Below, in pieces: positions 1-10,226 of a DNA stretch of 64,000 nucleotides. The translations under genes were made by a program, and so were the position numbers. The notes under the pieces were generated by a model, which had not been told where the DNA came from, made no database searches, and saw only the letters and a program-made list of their open reading frames with translations. Positions within the stretch are counted from its first letter, which is position 1; each line of letters opens with the position of its first letter. Origin of the DNA: Tillandsia leiboldiana (Eukaryota > Streptophyta > Magnoliopsida > Poales > Bromeliaceae); contig CM055068.1 in assembly GCA_029204045.2 (NCBI GenBank), positions 38,663,821-38,727,820 of the forward strand. Direction: 5' to 3'.

Positions 1-712
1 CTTTCTGTTATTGCGTTTACTTACATGTTTTCTACTTTATCAGTCACTGACAACCCACACTGTGACAGGTCCGAGTAGGGGTAGAATTCGGGACGACGGT
101 GAGGCATCTGTTAGAGGACCCTAACCATGAGGGCTAGTAAACGATACGTTCTTTTCTTTGCTTTGGTTATTTTCCTTACACTGTGGTTAGTTAAACTGTG
201 ATTCATTTGTGTGGTTTCTAATGGATGTTGGAATGAGGATTTTCTCGTCTATAACTGGTGAATGTTAGGATGTGTAATTGCGGCTTGTTTTCAAATGCAA
301 ACCTGGTTTCAAATGAGTTTTCAAAGCAGGTGCCGTGTGGACACCGATTTTAAAACCCGTGGATTTATCCTTTCAAGTTAATAGCCGCTCAAAGAGTTTG
401 CGAAAATGTTTTGGAAAAACTGGGTGTCGAGTGGGCACTGATTTTCAAACCCATGGGTTTATGCTATAGACTGTATGTGATAGCGGTGACAGTATGATCT
501 ATTGTATTCTCTCCTCTTTGTCTGTCATGGTTGGAATGGTTAAAGTATTTGCCGTGTTGGTAACGCCGAGCATATACAAAGGAGACTCCGCCCGTTTGGG
601 GAGAGAATTTGTAAATGCGGCGGGTCTGATACGCGCCGGAGGCGAGGTCCATTTAAATACAAAAAAAAAATGGGTACGTTTTCCGCACTTTTAGAACCTC
701 CGGGGCGTGACA
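1..712 (+). mobile_element. 3' end of a Ty3/gypsy LTR (first LTR of the tandem host family)
   Basis: This is the last 712 bases of an LTR cut by the window start. It matches 55482-56193 at about 1% divergence (roughly nine differences by eye). It ends CCTCCGGGGCGTGACA and is followed directly by a tRNA-Met primer site. It contains GTGTGG-loop hairpins near 310-340 and 425-442 and the terminal bipartite hairpin at 564-621. The short reading frames here are not genes. Confidence 0.9.
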
Positions 713-719
713 GATTATA

Positions 720-730
720 TGGTATCAGAG
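720..730 (+). other. Primer-binding site, initiator tRNA-Met type
   Basis: TGGTATCAGAG begins seven bases after the LTR end. This is the usual minus-strand primer site of plant LTR retrotransposons. The same motif follows the LTR at 56201-56211. Confidence 0.88.
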
Positions 731-867
731 AAAACGACTTTAACCACTGTGGCCAGTGACCAACATCCACAGAATGTATTATCACGAGTGACTAACCAAG
801 TTGATAACCAAAGTATAGGTGTGTCACGTATTAGCGTGAGCGCGGGGAAAAAGGGGATAGAGTCCCA

Positions 868-1260
868 GTGTTTGTAGGTCAAGGTGCTAGACCAATTAAG
901 TCTAGGACTAACTTGGTTTCTTTGTATGCACGGTTAATGGCCCGAAGCCGCTCTTCAATCGATGGTGCAGAAGAGGATACGATGGTTCCGGCAACAGTGG
1001 AGAATCGGCTACTCCAACAACGGATTACGCGACATGGCTTAGCGCTTTCCCTTTTTGTTAGGAAAGACGAAACCCACACGGCTCGCCTTCACAAGGATGG
1101 TCTACATAGCGACACTATTCGGGTAATACCGACGGTGGGTTTACCTGCTTACCGAGAAGTGATCGACAGGACCACTATGGTGGGGCGGGAATTGGCCGTT
1201 ACATGCACCCGGCAGAAGGATCATGAACCTACCGGGGGCCGAAAACGACCCCAGCCATAA
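868..1260 (+). pseudogene. Gag remnant, block 1 (host gypsy element A)
   Basis: A 130-codon frame. Its middle carries ENRLLQQ, resembling the Gag N-terminal ENQLLRQQ of E1 and D. That is followed directly by a block resembling the Gag C-terminal part (RKDETHTARLHKDGL, then VIDRTTMVGRELAVT and a KRPQP tail). The Gag core with [12 protein letters not shown] is missing, so an internal deletion has joined the two ends. The copy at 56349-56741 keeps the same structure, so the deletion predates the duplication. No zinc knuckle is present. I infer a non-functional remnant. Confidence 0.7.
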
Positions 1261-1367
1261 CCTAGGAATGACTTTCCCAACGGGAGCCGACCACCCCAGT
1301 ATCCGAAGACGCCACAAGGAATTTGAAACACGTCAGACAAGGGAAGTATCGATAAGAATAGGTAGGG

Positions 1368-1655
1368 TTGAACAATTGTGTTTCCTTTGTTATAAGGGAT
1401 GAAGCACACAAGGCCCGCCTCTTCGTAGACGGATTGCGGAGCAATACTTTCGAAGTTGTGCAAGTAGTGGAACTACACACCTTCCAAAAAGTGGTGGATA
1501 GGGCCACCATAGTGGAGCGCGGATTCGTGGTGACGCGCGCCCGACAAGAGGACTCGGAGTACAACAAGGACAAGAAACGACCCCAGCCCGTCTCCGGAAG
1601 GGGATTTTCTAGCGGGGACCGGCCATGCATCATCTACAGAGGAGCACCCCAGGGG
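1368..1655 (+). pseudogene. Gag remnant, block 2 (second copy of the Gag C-terminal block)
   Basis: This frame repeats the block of the preceding remnant in a less diverged form: [21 protein letters not shown], a VVDRATIVERGFVVTRA motif and a KKRPQP tail. It matches the Gag of E1 and D closely. The series ends at a C-I-I-Y-R-G-A stretch where the first zinc knuckle would begin (CVICGGA in D); its second cysteine is replaced. The frame appears to run on past 1660 only because E1 LTR sequence follows. The region B copy lies at 56849-57135. Confidence 0.7.
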
Positions 1656-1763
1656 AAATTTGTCACGCCCCGGGGGTCTCGCTCAGCGGAAAGGAAAGAG
1701 TTGTTAGTTTGAGTCTCTTATTTTTTTTTTGAAATTCAGTCCTCCCCGGCACGTGCCCAGACC

Positions 1764-1822
1764 CGCCGCATATACAGATTTACTCGAAAATCGGGCAGAG
1801 TCTCCTCTGTACATGCACGGCG
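1764..1822 (-). other. Terminal bipartite hairpin of E1 left LTR
   Basis: The outer stem is CGCC/GGCG plus an eleven-base GCATATACAGA-type stem with one G-U pair. The inner stem is ACTC/GAGT. It lies about 103 bases from the LTR 3' end. Counterparts are at 24325-24383 and in all related LTRs of this window. Confidence 0.72.
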
Positions 1823-2564
1823 TCGCGGCTATTACAACATCTCAACTCAAGCATTCAGTTAATCACAACAGTTCGAGTATTCAATCAACAATGTAAACTA
1901 AATAGAATGCCCGCCGCCAGTCAAGTTGAAAGGATAAACTCACAATTTTGAAAACAGACCCACACGACCCAAGGTTTTGAAAACGGTTTGGAAAGATGCC
2001 ATAAATCCACAGGGTTTGGAAACAGGTCCACACGACCCGAGGTTTTGAAAATAGTTTAGAAATCTCATAAAACCACAGGGTTTGGAAAAGCGGGCCCACA
2101 CGACCCCATATTTTTGAAAGATAGTTTTCGAAGTTCCTTTTTCTTTTCTAGTTACTTTGCTTTGGAAAAACGGCCAAACGGGCGAATAAAAGAAACATAA
2201 TATCAAATCCGGAACACCGGGAATCAACATCCACACCGACCCCACAAGGGTATCGCGAACCACACCGTAGTCTACAGTACCAAATGAAATGCAAGGAAAA
2301 AGTAAAGGAGATACAGACTAGGGCTCCTCACAGCCCGACCACTCCCGCCTCGACCTCACCGCCGTCTACCGCTCACCCCTGGAAGAACCTGTCACGGAGT
2401 GGGTAGTCAGCGACATGCGATAATAATAATAAGCAGGAAAGAATGCCAAACCCAACAGTAAAACTATCCGGAGCAACCACTCGACTCACTGGAAGAGTGA
2501 TACGCGAACACATGTAACACCTGCAACATCTGTAATGCCTGTAGCACCAATACACCTTGATCTC

Positions 2565-2638
2565 GTCGGGCACCTACCCCGACAGATCGCACCGCTCACA
2601 CCTTGGGGCACCTGACCTCGTCGGACACCTATCCCGAC
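2565..2638 (-). other. GGTG-loop hairpin pair in E1 left LTR
   Basis: GTCGGG and CCCGAC enclose a seven-base loop reading GTAGGTG on the minus strand (2565-2583). A second, similar unit (GTCGG/CCGAC) lies at 2620-2638. The unit is repeated in the same place in the other LTR families with different stem sequences. Confidence 0.65.
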
Positions 2639-2997
2639 AGGTCGCACCTTTTCCCCCACCTTTTGATGCCTCAAACCCCACACCTACGGGGGCCCCCACC
2701 ACTTCACCTTGTGGGTTAACACGGGTCGAAGACCGCTTTCCCGGAAAAGAGCACCCTTTGCAGTGGCCAGACCGCGGGTGCGCGTGTCGCAACCACGAGC
2801 ACAATAACCCGGATACAGGATAATATCGCAAACATAGAGACCGTCAGCATTAGTATTACAAATATGCAGTTAAACAACTATCCAAGAACACCGAGTCTAT
2901 ACTTAGTCTCAAAGGAACCCACCTTTTTCGTTGTCGCGCTGCTGGTCGACTTCAGGTTCTTTCGCGTCTCGGTGTCCCTGCCCGGACCTACACGAAC

Positions 2998-3759
2998 CTG
3001 TCGCACCGGAGTTAGTAACTCCAACTTCCCGAAAGGTACACAAAAGTAAAAGAAACGCGGAACACCCAACCCTTCCGGTCGATCATGGGGCACGCCCCGC
3101 CGATTCGGCAAAGATGGCGGCGTCCCCGGGCGAGGCCAACAACGCGGACGGCCCCGGCTCCCACGGGACCCACCGGCCCCTCCCCCTCCTTGCTGCCCGC
3201 ATGCAGGGCTGCCCGCAAGTGCGGGCGCGCGTGCGCTCGGCCCGCGCAGGCTGTGCGGGCGCGCTGCCCGCACCCGCGGGTGTGCACTTGCGCCCGGCCC
3301 CGCGCGGCTGGGCAGCGGCCTGCCCGCATGCGGAAGTTGCCCGCATGCGGGGGTGCGCGCCCCCAGCCCCGCGCGGCTGGGCGGCAGCCCGCCCGCATGC
3401 GGGAGTTGCCCGCATGCGGGGCTGCGCGCCCCCCAGCCCCGCGCGGCTGGGCGGCAGCCCGCCCGCATGCGGGAGTTGCCCGCATGCGGGGCTGCGCGCC
3501 CCCAGCCCCGCGCGGCTGGGCGGCAGCCCGCCCGCATGTGGGAGTTGCCCGCCCGCATGCGGGAGTTGCCCGCATACGGGGGGTGCGGCCCCCAGCTCCG
3601 CGCGGCTGTGCGGCATGCCGCCCGCATGCGGGTGTTTCCCGCATGCGGCTCCGTGCGCGCCGGACTCCGGCGATGCCATCGCCCCTCCTCCCCCCCTCGT
3701 CCGCTCCAATCAAGAAACGAGACAAGAAATTGCAAGGAATAAAACCCTAACGTGCTCAC
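2998..3759 (-). other. Candidate LTR intron (E1 left LTR)
   Basis: On the minus strand, exon sequence ending CCGAG is followed by GTGAGC, and 762 bases later GCGACAG precedes GTTCGTGTAGG. In both LTRs of element D the same flanks are directly joined (CCGAG then ATTCGTGTAGG), with nothing in between. The interval therefore obeys GT-AG and is exactly absent in a relative. It contains the GC minisatellite. Splicing itself is inferred. Confidence 0.7.
3190..3640. repeat. GC-rich minisatellite of E1 left LTR
   Basis: About four to six units of roughly 68 bp. Each contains the 12-base palindrome CCCGCATGCGGG, usually twice, around AGTTG. All six frames stay open for hundreds of codons because of composition; these are not genes. 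The right LTR carries a longer version at about 25750-26310. Confidence 0.9.
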
Positions 3760-4330
3760 CTCGGTAGCCGGAGGGAAGGATGATCCGATCCTGCGAGTTC
3801 GGCTTCAAGGAATGTGAGGTCGTCTCCCTCTCCTTCCTTGGTCTCGCCGCCTGGATCCTCCGCACAATCGGTGAGGAAGAGGGTACGGTTGGGGGAAGAG
3901 TTTGCTCCTCGTCCGCGCTCGGGTGTCGTACCCTAGAGTGAGGGGGGTTGAGATAGATATACAGCCCGAGCGGTCAGAAAGGGGAAAAGGGAACGAACCC
4001 GTTTCAAGTCAAAATAAACCAAAACCAAAAGGGCGGGTTCGAACCGGGTTCCGGTCTGCCTGGTACCCCGCGTTGGTCGCCAGAACCAACCGCCATCTTC
4101 TGGAATTTATTCCGGGAGATTCCGGAGTTGGAATCCAAAACCGATTTCGCCGGCGGTCTCCGTTTCGCGAGCTTTTTTGACTAAAAATACTCGCGAGCCC
4201 CGACGATCTGTCCAGAAACAAAGAATTATTAGTCCCTCCCCCGGACCCCTGAAACGAAACGCGAATTACAGAAAACCCAAAAGTAGACCCAAGAACGGAA
4301 CCACAGTATTTTAAACCAGCGGATATTACA

Positions 4331-4348
4331 CCACTCACCTTTTAAAAA
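4331..4348 (-). other. Polypurine tract of E1
   Basis: On the minus strand AAAAGGTGAGTGG abuts the TGTAATATCC start of the 3' LTR, preceded by the GAGTTTCGAGGACGAAACTC hairpin-like element usual in this group. It is the plus-strand primer for reverse transcription. Confidence 0.82.
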
Positions 4349-4427
4349 TGAGTTTCGTCCTCGAAACTCAATCCTGGTTCGCGGTGAAAAGATAGGGATA
4401 GCCCTCCCTCATCTTGGACTCTAGCTC

Positions 4428-5445
4428 CTACGTCGCTTCCCGCTCCTCGTGGTTGCTCCAGAGCACCTTCACGTAGGGGATGACTCGGTTTCGGAGCGTC
4501 TTGCTCTCTCTTGCTAGGATTCGCACCGGGGCTTCCTCGAAGCTTAGGTCCTCCTTCAGTTCGAGTGTCGAGACGTCCAGGACATGCGATGGGTCGGGGA
4601 GGTATTTCTTGAGCATCGAAACGTGGAACACGTCGTGGACCCGGCTGAGGTTCGGCGGTAGGGCGAGGCAGTAAGCCACTGGGCCAATGCGCTCCAGGAT
4701 CTCGAACGGCCCCACAAACCGTGGGCTCAGCTTGCCTTTGAGCCCGAAGCGCTTGATTCCTCTGGACGGCGAGATCCGCAGAAACATGTGTTGTCCCACC
4801 TGGAATTCTAGGTCACGGCGTCTCCGATCCGCGTAGCTCTTTTGCCGACTCTGGGCGGTCAGTAGGCGCTTCCTGATAAGGCGTGCCTTCTCTTCAGTTT
4901 CTTCCACCAAGTCGGGTCCCAAGAACTTCCGTTCTCCCAAGTCGTCCCAACAGATCGGGGATCGGCAGCGTCTGCCGTACAAGGCCTCGTAGGGTGCCAT
5001 CTGGATGCTGGCCTGGTAGCTGTTGTTGTAGGCGAATTCGACGAGGGGCAGGTAACGCTCCCAACCGATCCCCCAGTCTAGCACACAGGCTCGCAGCAGG
5101 TCCTCCAGTGTCTGAATCACTCGCTCCGACTGTCCGTCCGTTTGGGGGTGGAAGGTCGTGCTGAACTGTAGTTTGGTCTCCAAGGCCTGCTGTAGGCTCT
5201 GCCAAAACTTCGAAACGAAGCGTGTGTCTCTATCCGATGTGATCGATGCCGGCACTCCATGCAGTCTCACAATCTGGCTGAGGTAGACTTGGGCTAATCG
5301 CTCTCTGGTCCAGGTTGTGTGAATGGGTAGGAAGTGCGCTGACTTGGTTAGCCGGTCAACAATGACCCAGATTGTGTCGTGCCCCTGCTGTGAACGTGGG
5401 AATCCAGTGACGAAGTCCATGGTGATCTGATCCCACTTCCACTCC
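4428..5445 (-). pseudogene. E1 integrase core and chromodomain fragment
   Basis: This is the part of E1 integrase downstream of the N1 insertion. The visible catalytic aspartates are in MDFVTGFP and SDRDTRF, and the glutamate in [10 protein letters not shown], forming the D,D,E triad. A region of about 100 residues follows, then the chromodomain (HEEREAT). The frame stops at 4428-4430 where D has Trp (TGG to TAG), so the end of the chromodomain is lost. The 5' end is cut at 5445 by N1. In this family the integrase joins cDNA to the genome and the chromodomain directs it to marked chromatin. Confidence 0.92.
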
Positions 5446-5689
5446 TGTAGACTACCGGGGCTTTGGATAGCGTGCCGACCACACAGATGGCTTGGAGCAG
5501 AGAGAATGCCTTGAGCATGTTGTAGCTGAGGTTACAGTTGATGCCGGGTTGATTCGGATCAACGCGGAAGCTCCAGCTCGATTCGGGGTTTTTCCAGGCT
5601 TTGTGGGCCGATTGAGGATGAGATTGGGGATTTCCGACTTCACCGTGGAGCGCCGGAAATTCGGGAACACTTGGAACAGGTGTACTTTC

Positions 5690-6175
5690 ATATTACAGCG
5701 AGGTTCGGGAGGTTCCGGACTGACGCGGAGGATCCGGAGGCAAAAAGTGAGTCGGAACTGGCAATTTTGGAGCCGGTAATTGATTTGAGCACCCCGACTC
5801 AACGGACGAGCTTTTTGAAGAGAAAAAGCTGTGGACACGCGTACTTTTGATTTACAGCGAGGTTCGGGAGGTTCCGGACTGACGCGGAGGATCCGGAGGC
5901 AAAAAGTGAGTCGGAACTGGCAATTTTGGAGCCGGTAATTGATTTGAGCACCCCGACTCAACGGATAAGCTTTTTGAGGAGGAAAAGCTGTGGACACGTG
6001 TACTTTTGATTTACAGCGAGGTTCGGGAGGTTCCAGACTGACGCGGAGGACCCGGAGGCAAAAAGTGAGTCGGAACTGGCAATTTTGGAGCCGGTAATTG
6101 ATTTGAGCACCCCGCCTCAACGGATGAGCTTTTTGGAGAGAAAAAGCTGTGAGCGCGTGTATTTTCGATTTACAG
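5690..6175 (+). repeat. 159-bp tandem repeats in N1 U3 (5' LTR)
   Basis: Three units plus a partial one, each starting GTTCGGGAGGTTCCGGACTG and containing GGCAATTTTGGAGCC and an AAAAAGCTGTG block. They sit just upstream of the TATA region, where enhancers usually lie. The 3' LTR has the same array at about 15600-16080. Confidence 0.88.
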
Positions 6176-6284
6176 CGGAGTTCGGGAAGTTCCGGGCAGC
6201 GGCGGAGAGCCCGAAGGCAAAAAGTGAGTTGGAGTTGGATTATTGGAATTAATTAATTAGTTAATTAATTAAATTAGCCTTTTT

Positions 6285-6296
6285 CTTAATAAAAGG
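6285..6296 (+). promoter_or_regulatory. Mutated TATA box of N1 5' LTR
   Basis: CTTAATAAAAGG here corresponds to CTTTATAAAAGG in the 3' LTR (16194-16205). The T-to-A change at 6288 destroys TATAAA and happens to create AATAAA. It lies just upstream of the purine-rich stretch that begins the leader. Confidence 0.65.
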
Positions 6297-6754
6297 CCCC
6301 AGCCCCTCCACCCTCTGCAGTAGGAAAAGAGAAAGAAAGGAAAAGAGAAAGAAAGGAAAAGAGAGGAAAAGGAAAAAGAAAAGAAAGAAAAGGGTTTGGA
6401 CCGATCGTGGTTTTTTTGGACTCGCCGTTGGAGGCCGCGTGGAGCTCGTGGGCGTGCGGCGAGCGTCATCGAGGTAAGTAAATTTCAGTTTTTGGGGTTT
6501 TTCGGTGTTTTGGAGCTTTGAGGATTTTAATTGGTGTTTAAAAATCATGAAAAATATGGACTCTTGGATTTTTGGGATTTTCGGATTTTATCGGATTTTT
6601 TCGGGGCTTTTCTTGGTTTTGCTGTCGCCGGCGGCCGCGCGCGCGCGCAACGGCGCACGCGTGGCGCCAGGGTGCTGCTATTGGCAGCACCCTGCGGCGA
6701 CTTGCCGCTGGGCGCGGCGCCGCGTGCAGCAAAGGGCAGCACGCGGCGCTGCTT

Positions 6755-7270
6755 GGCCGCGCGCAGGCGCGCGCGGCAGGGCCGCGCGCGGGTGCGCGCG
6801 GCATCTCCTGGCCGCGCGCAGGCGCGCGCGGCAGGGCCGCGCGCGTGCGCGCGACACCTCCTGGCCGCGCGCAGGCGCGCGCGGCAGGGCCGCGCGCGTG
6901 CGCGCGGCACCTCCTGGCCGCGCGCAGGCGCGCGCGGCAGGGCCGCGCGGCAGGGCCGCGCGCGTGCGCGCGGCATCTCCTGGCCGCGCGCGGGCGCGCG
7001 CGGCAGGGCCGCGCGGCAGGGCCGCGCGCGTGCGCGCGACACCTTCTGGCCGCGCGCAGGCGCGCGCGGCAGGGCCGCGCGCGGGCCTGCGCGGGCCGCG
7101 TGGGCCGCGCGCGGGCCTGCGCAGGCGCGCGGCCGCGCGCAGCGCAGTGGGCTGCGCGCGGGCCCGCGCGCAGCGCCGCTGGGCACCGCGCGCAGCGCCG
7201 CTGGGCGCTGTGCGCAGCGCCGCTGGGCGCTGCGCGGTGCGCTCCGGCACCGCGCAGCAGGTCGCTGCGC
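6755..7270. repeat. GC-rich minisatellite 1 of N1 5' LTR
   Basis: Irregular units of about 55-60 bp built from GGCCGCGCGCAGGCGCGCG, GGCAGGGCCGCGCGCGTGCG and GGCACCTCCTGG. The long Ala/Arg-rich frames it opens on both strands are compositional. The 3' LTR version (about 16665-17285) has different unit order and number. Confidence 0.88.
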
Positions 7271-7439
7271 GGCGCCGCTTGGTTTGGCGCCGTGCGGCGG
7301 GCCTCCCTCGTCGCGCGGCTGGATTTTCGCCGCTCGGTGTGCTCCTGGGACAGCGGTGGCGCCTCGGTTTGCGTGCCGGCGCCGTTGTTTCCCACCGTCG
7401 GCCGCTGTTTTTCGCGAGGGGTTTTCGCGCTGGTTTCGC

Positions 7440-7765
7440 GCTGTTTTGCGCAGGTTTTCGCGCCGTTTCGCGCAGGTTTTCGCGCAGTTTTCGCGCAGGT
7501 TTTCGCGCCGTTTCGCGCAGGTTTTCGCGCAGTTTTTGCGCAGGTTTTCGCGCCGTTTCGCGCAGGTTTTAGCGCAGTTTTCGCGCAGGTTTTCGCGCCG
7601 TTTCGCGCAGGTTTTCGCGCAGTTTTCGCGCAGGTTTTCGCGCCGTTTCGCGCAGGTTTTCGCGCAGTTTTCGCGCAGGTTTTCGCGCCGTTCCGCGCAG
7701 GTTTTCGCGCAGTTTTCGCGCAGTTTTTCGCGCCGTTTCGCGCAGGTTTTCGCCGTTTTTCGCGA
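7440..7765. repeat. 45-bp TTTTCGCG minisatellite of N1 5' LTR
   Basis: About seven units of 45 bp made from GTTTTCGCGCC, GTTTCGCGCAG, GTTTTCGCGCAG and TTTTCGCGCAG. Because 45 is a multiple of three, several frames stay open with 15-residue periodicity. The 3' LTR counterpart is at about 17455-17770. Confidence 0.9.
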
Positions 7766-9432
7766 GCAGTTTGCGAGCGGTTTAGCGCGTTTTTCGAGCA
7801 GATTTCGCGAGCGGTTTGAGCAGTTTTCGCTGGCTTTTCGCAAGCTGTTTTTGTGCAGTTTTTGCGCCGACGGAGCTGTTTTCGCCGTCGGGCGCTGGTT
7901 TTCGCCGACGGGCTGTTTTTCGCCGTCGGGCGCTGATTTTCGCTGACGAAGGCTGTTTTCGCCGACGGAGGCTGTTTTTCGCCGTCGGATGCTCGGTTTT
8001 GACTGTGTGGATTGATTTTGCGATTTCTTCGCTTCTGACAGCTTGCGGTGCGGTTTTAGCTTCCGCGGAGCGCGCGGTCGTGTGGTTGGTCGCCGCGTGC
8101 TCCGTTTTGCGTGCGGCTTCTGGCATCGGGCTTCGTGTTGCGTGCGGACCCCTTGGAGGCCAGGTAAGCCGCTGTGCCAATTGCAAGTGTCGACGAGCAA
8201 TTGGTGGCTTTCTGAGGTGGGTTGGTTTTCTCTCCAAGTCTATGGACTTCCTTCTAATTCTAATGTGATAGGATTGCATGCTAGTTTAAGTGTTTTCTTG
8301 GAACTTAACTAGCACCCCCGTCATATGTGCATGAGTTTGACCAGACCATTTGTGAACCTTAATTTGGGCTAGGTTCCTTTATGCTTTAGACATCCCGCAC
8401 TTTTCATATCCTTCGGGACTTAGAGTTTCCTCGCCCGGGTAGTGGGCGGAGTGGTCAGAGTGTGTGGGACGGGTGTTGCACTCGGGCCCGGGGGGGGGGG
8501 GGGGGGGGGGGGCCGAGTGGGGTCTGGTGGCTGGGTTAGGCCAGTGTTAGTGTTTTGGGGAACCGTTTCAGATAAACGGTGGTCCCGGGGGTTTTCCTTT
8601 CCACTGTTCTTCTCGTCACCACCAGGTTGGGGTCGTGGTGCACGTGTGTTAGCAGGACCTTGAACCCAGAACCTTTTTGGATAAATACATGATTTTAGTC
8701 AGCCAATGTTTCTTCCAAGCCTCGCAAGGTTGTCTGAGTCTGTTCTCGTCCGTTGGGACGAAGGCATCAGCTCTTCGAGGCTTGGGCATAAAACTTGATT
8801 TCAAAGGGTTTTCCTAAAAAGACTAAAAATCATTATAAAGATGGCTTTCTCTTAGATCGAATGATTTTCTGAAATAAATGACATGGTTTCTTATAAACTT
8901 ATCCACCCGAGCGGATTCGAGTGATCTGGGTTCTAAGGGCTGCTTTCTCTCTTGGGGACGTAGATGTTAGTCTCCCTGGGTTTCGGACCCTTCGTAGATC
9001 TGGCCGTGGAGTAGCTCCGGCCGTGAGTTGAGTGTTGAGTTCAGTGGAGTTGTGTTGTGGGAGCCGTGGGAGAGACGGTGGTCCCAGCTGTGTAGTACCT
9101 TCGTTGAGTGGGTCTGTGTTGTGAGATTGAGTCGTGGAGGGTTCTCCGACTGAGTTTGTGCTTTGAGCATCGTGATACCGATCTGTTTGATCGAGGACCA
9201 CAGCCTGCAGGAGCCACTTGTGAGACAGTGTTACTGATGAGATACTTGAGTTCGGTGGGGTCGCACCCCTCGAACCACGCCCCGGGTGCGTTGATGATTC
9301 CGAGCCTGATGAGGCTGCGATGATGATACCGAGCCTGACGAGGCTGCGATGATGCGCCTAGTTCATATACTAGAGGTCGCTTGATACCCCTGGCCGTGCT
9401 ACCATGGGGTCACTGTGTGAGATATCGAGTTT

Positions 9433-9811
9433 GTCCGTTTGGACACCCTGGTTGATACACCAGGGGGCGCAGGCTTGACTCGACTGGACCCGGGTGGGCA
9501 GTCGCTGAGATTCGAGATATACTGAGGGAGTGATGGCGTAGCATGTGTCATTGTAGAGTGTCTTGGGTAGTACTTGTGACATATTGTCAGCAGTGAGTGA
9601 CTGCATACCATCATCCATAGTCTCTTCTTATTGAGCATAGTAGATAGAGGCATGATAGCTGTAGATTCTTTTCCAGCTTATTTTTATTATCATCAGTCTT
9701 TTCTCTATCTTATGCCTCTGGTAGACTTAGTGGGCAGACCGTGGTTCTTGGAGACGGTACCCACTGAGAACTACTGTAGGATGTAGTTCTCACACCCTCT
9801 GTCGGTGACAG
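9433..9811 (+). other. Hairpin cluster in N1 5' LTR U5
   Basis: Perfect stems are: GTCC/GGAC (9433-9444), CCCTGG/CCAGGG (9446-9465), GAGAACTAC/GTAGTTCTC (9766-9791) and CTGTC/GACAG (9799-9811). The sequences differ from those in the Tekay LTRs, but the region (U5, upstream of the PBS) is the same. The 3' LTR repeats them about 10.0 kb downstream. Confidence 0.6.
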
Positions 9812-10142
9812 GTTGCTGAGGCTTTCTTCCGTTCCTGCTGTGCTTGACTGGACGGACCGAGGACAGGGAGTCGCGTGATAGTTCCCTACCAGCATTGTTA
9901 CTTTAGAGAGAGGTAGATGTACCATCCCGGATTATGGGAGTTGGTTATGTTTCCGGTTTAGCTATCTCCCTTTTGGATTTGTAGATGTTGTATAGGTGCA
10001 CTTCCTTTTGTATCGGCTGATTTTGGGAGATAGGCTATGAGTTGTAGCATCTTGTAGTTGAGAAAAATTTTATAGTACAACTTTTTATCCGCTCTGATAT
10101 CTGTGTAGCTGTAGTTTTGTCTTTTGCAGGCTAGACGCTGCG

Positions 10143-10166
10143 TCTGTACGGCAGTTTCCGTACAGA
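10143..10166 (+). other. Terminal hairpin of N1 5' LTR
   Basis: TCTGTACGG, a six-base loop, then CCGTACAGA: a perfect nine-base stem 52 bases before the LTR end. A second stem, GGGTCG/CGACCC, covers the terminus itself. The 3' LTR copy is 20156-20179. Confidence 0.68.
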
Positions 10167-10226
10167 TGGCGGATCTGTTAGCGGGCCCGGGTCGCAGTTT
10201 CGACCCCGGGGCGTGACAGATTAGAG

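Larger units (their letters stand above)
713..1660 (+). mobile_element. Internal region A, 5' part (PBS and gag remnant)
   Basis: This is the start of the internal domain of the host gypsy element. It is interrupted at 1660 by E1 and resumes at 26995. The duplicate at 56194-57135 (region B) continues without E1, which proves the insertion point. TSD AAATT lies at 1656-1660 and 26995-26999. Confidence 0.88.
1661..4330 (-). repeat. E1 3' LTR (left copy)
   Basis: 2670 bp. On the minus strand it runs TGTAATATCC to GGGGCGTGACA. Its partner is 2773 bp; the 103-bp difference equals the difference in length of the GT-AG interval described below. A candidate TATA box (TATATCTATC on the minus strand) lies near 3953-3963. 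Going from 5' to 3' on the minus strand it holds an exon-1-like leader, the intron-like GC-rich block, the conserved mini-exon, the hairpin arrays and the terminal hairpin. Confidence 0.93.
5446..10218 (+). repeat. N1 5' LTR
   Basis: Starts TGTAGACTACCGGGG and ends CCCCGGGGCGTGACA. Order: 159-bp tandem repeats, AT-rich palindromic run, mutated TATA box, purine-rich stretch, splice-donor-like AGGTAAGT at 6472, GC minisatellite, 45-bp TTTTCGCG minisatellite, a unique region with a 23-G run (8490-8512), a hairpin-rich U5, and an acceptor-like TTTTGCAG near 10128. No gene is seen in it. Confidence 0.92.

Noticed and set aside
2878..3767. Overlapping frames of 200-290 codons on both strands
   Set aside because: They fall in the GC minisatellite of the E1 LTR; Ala/Arg/Pro/Gly repeats open in all frames by composition and have no domain. 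The same holds at 25439-26431.
6505..8279. Frames up to 551 codons (plus and minus) in N1 LTRs, also 16419-18297
   Set aside because: Low-complexity translation of two minisatellites; peptides change with repeat number and are present in every frame.
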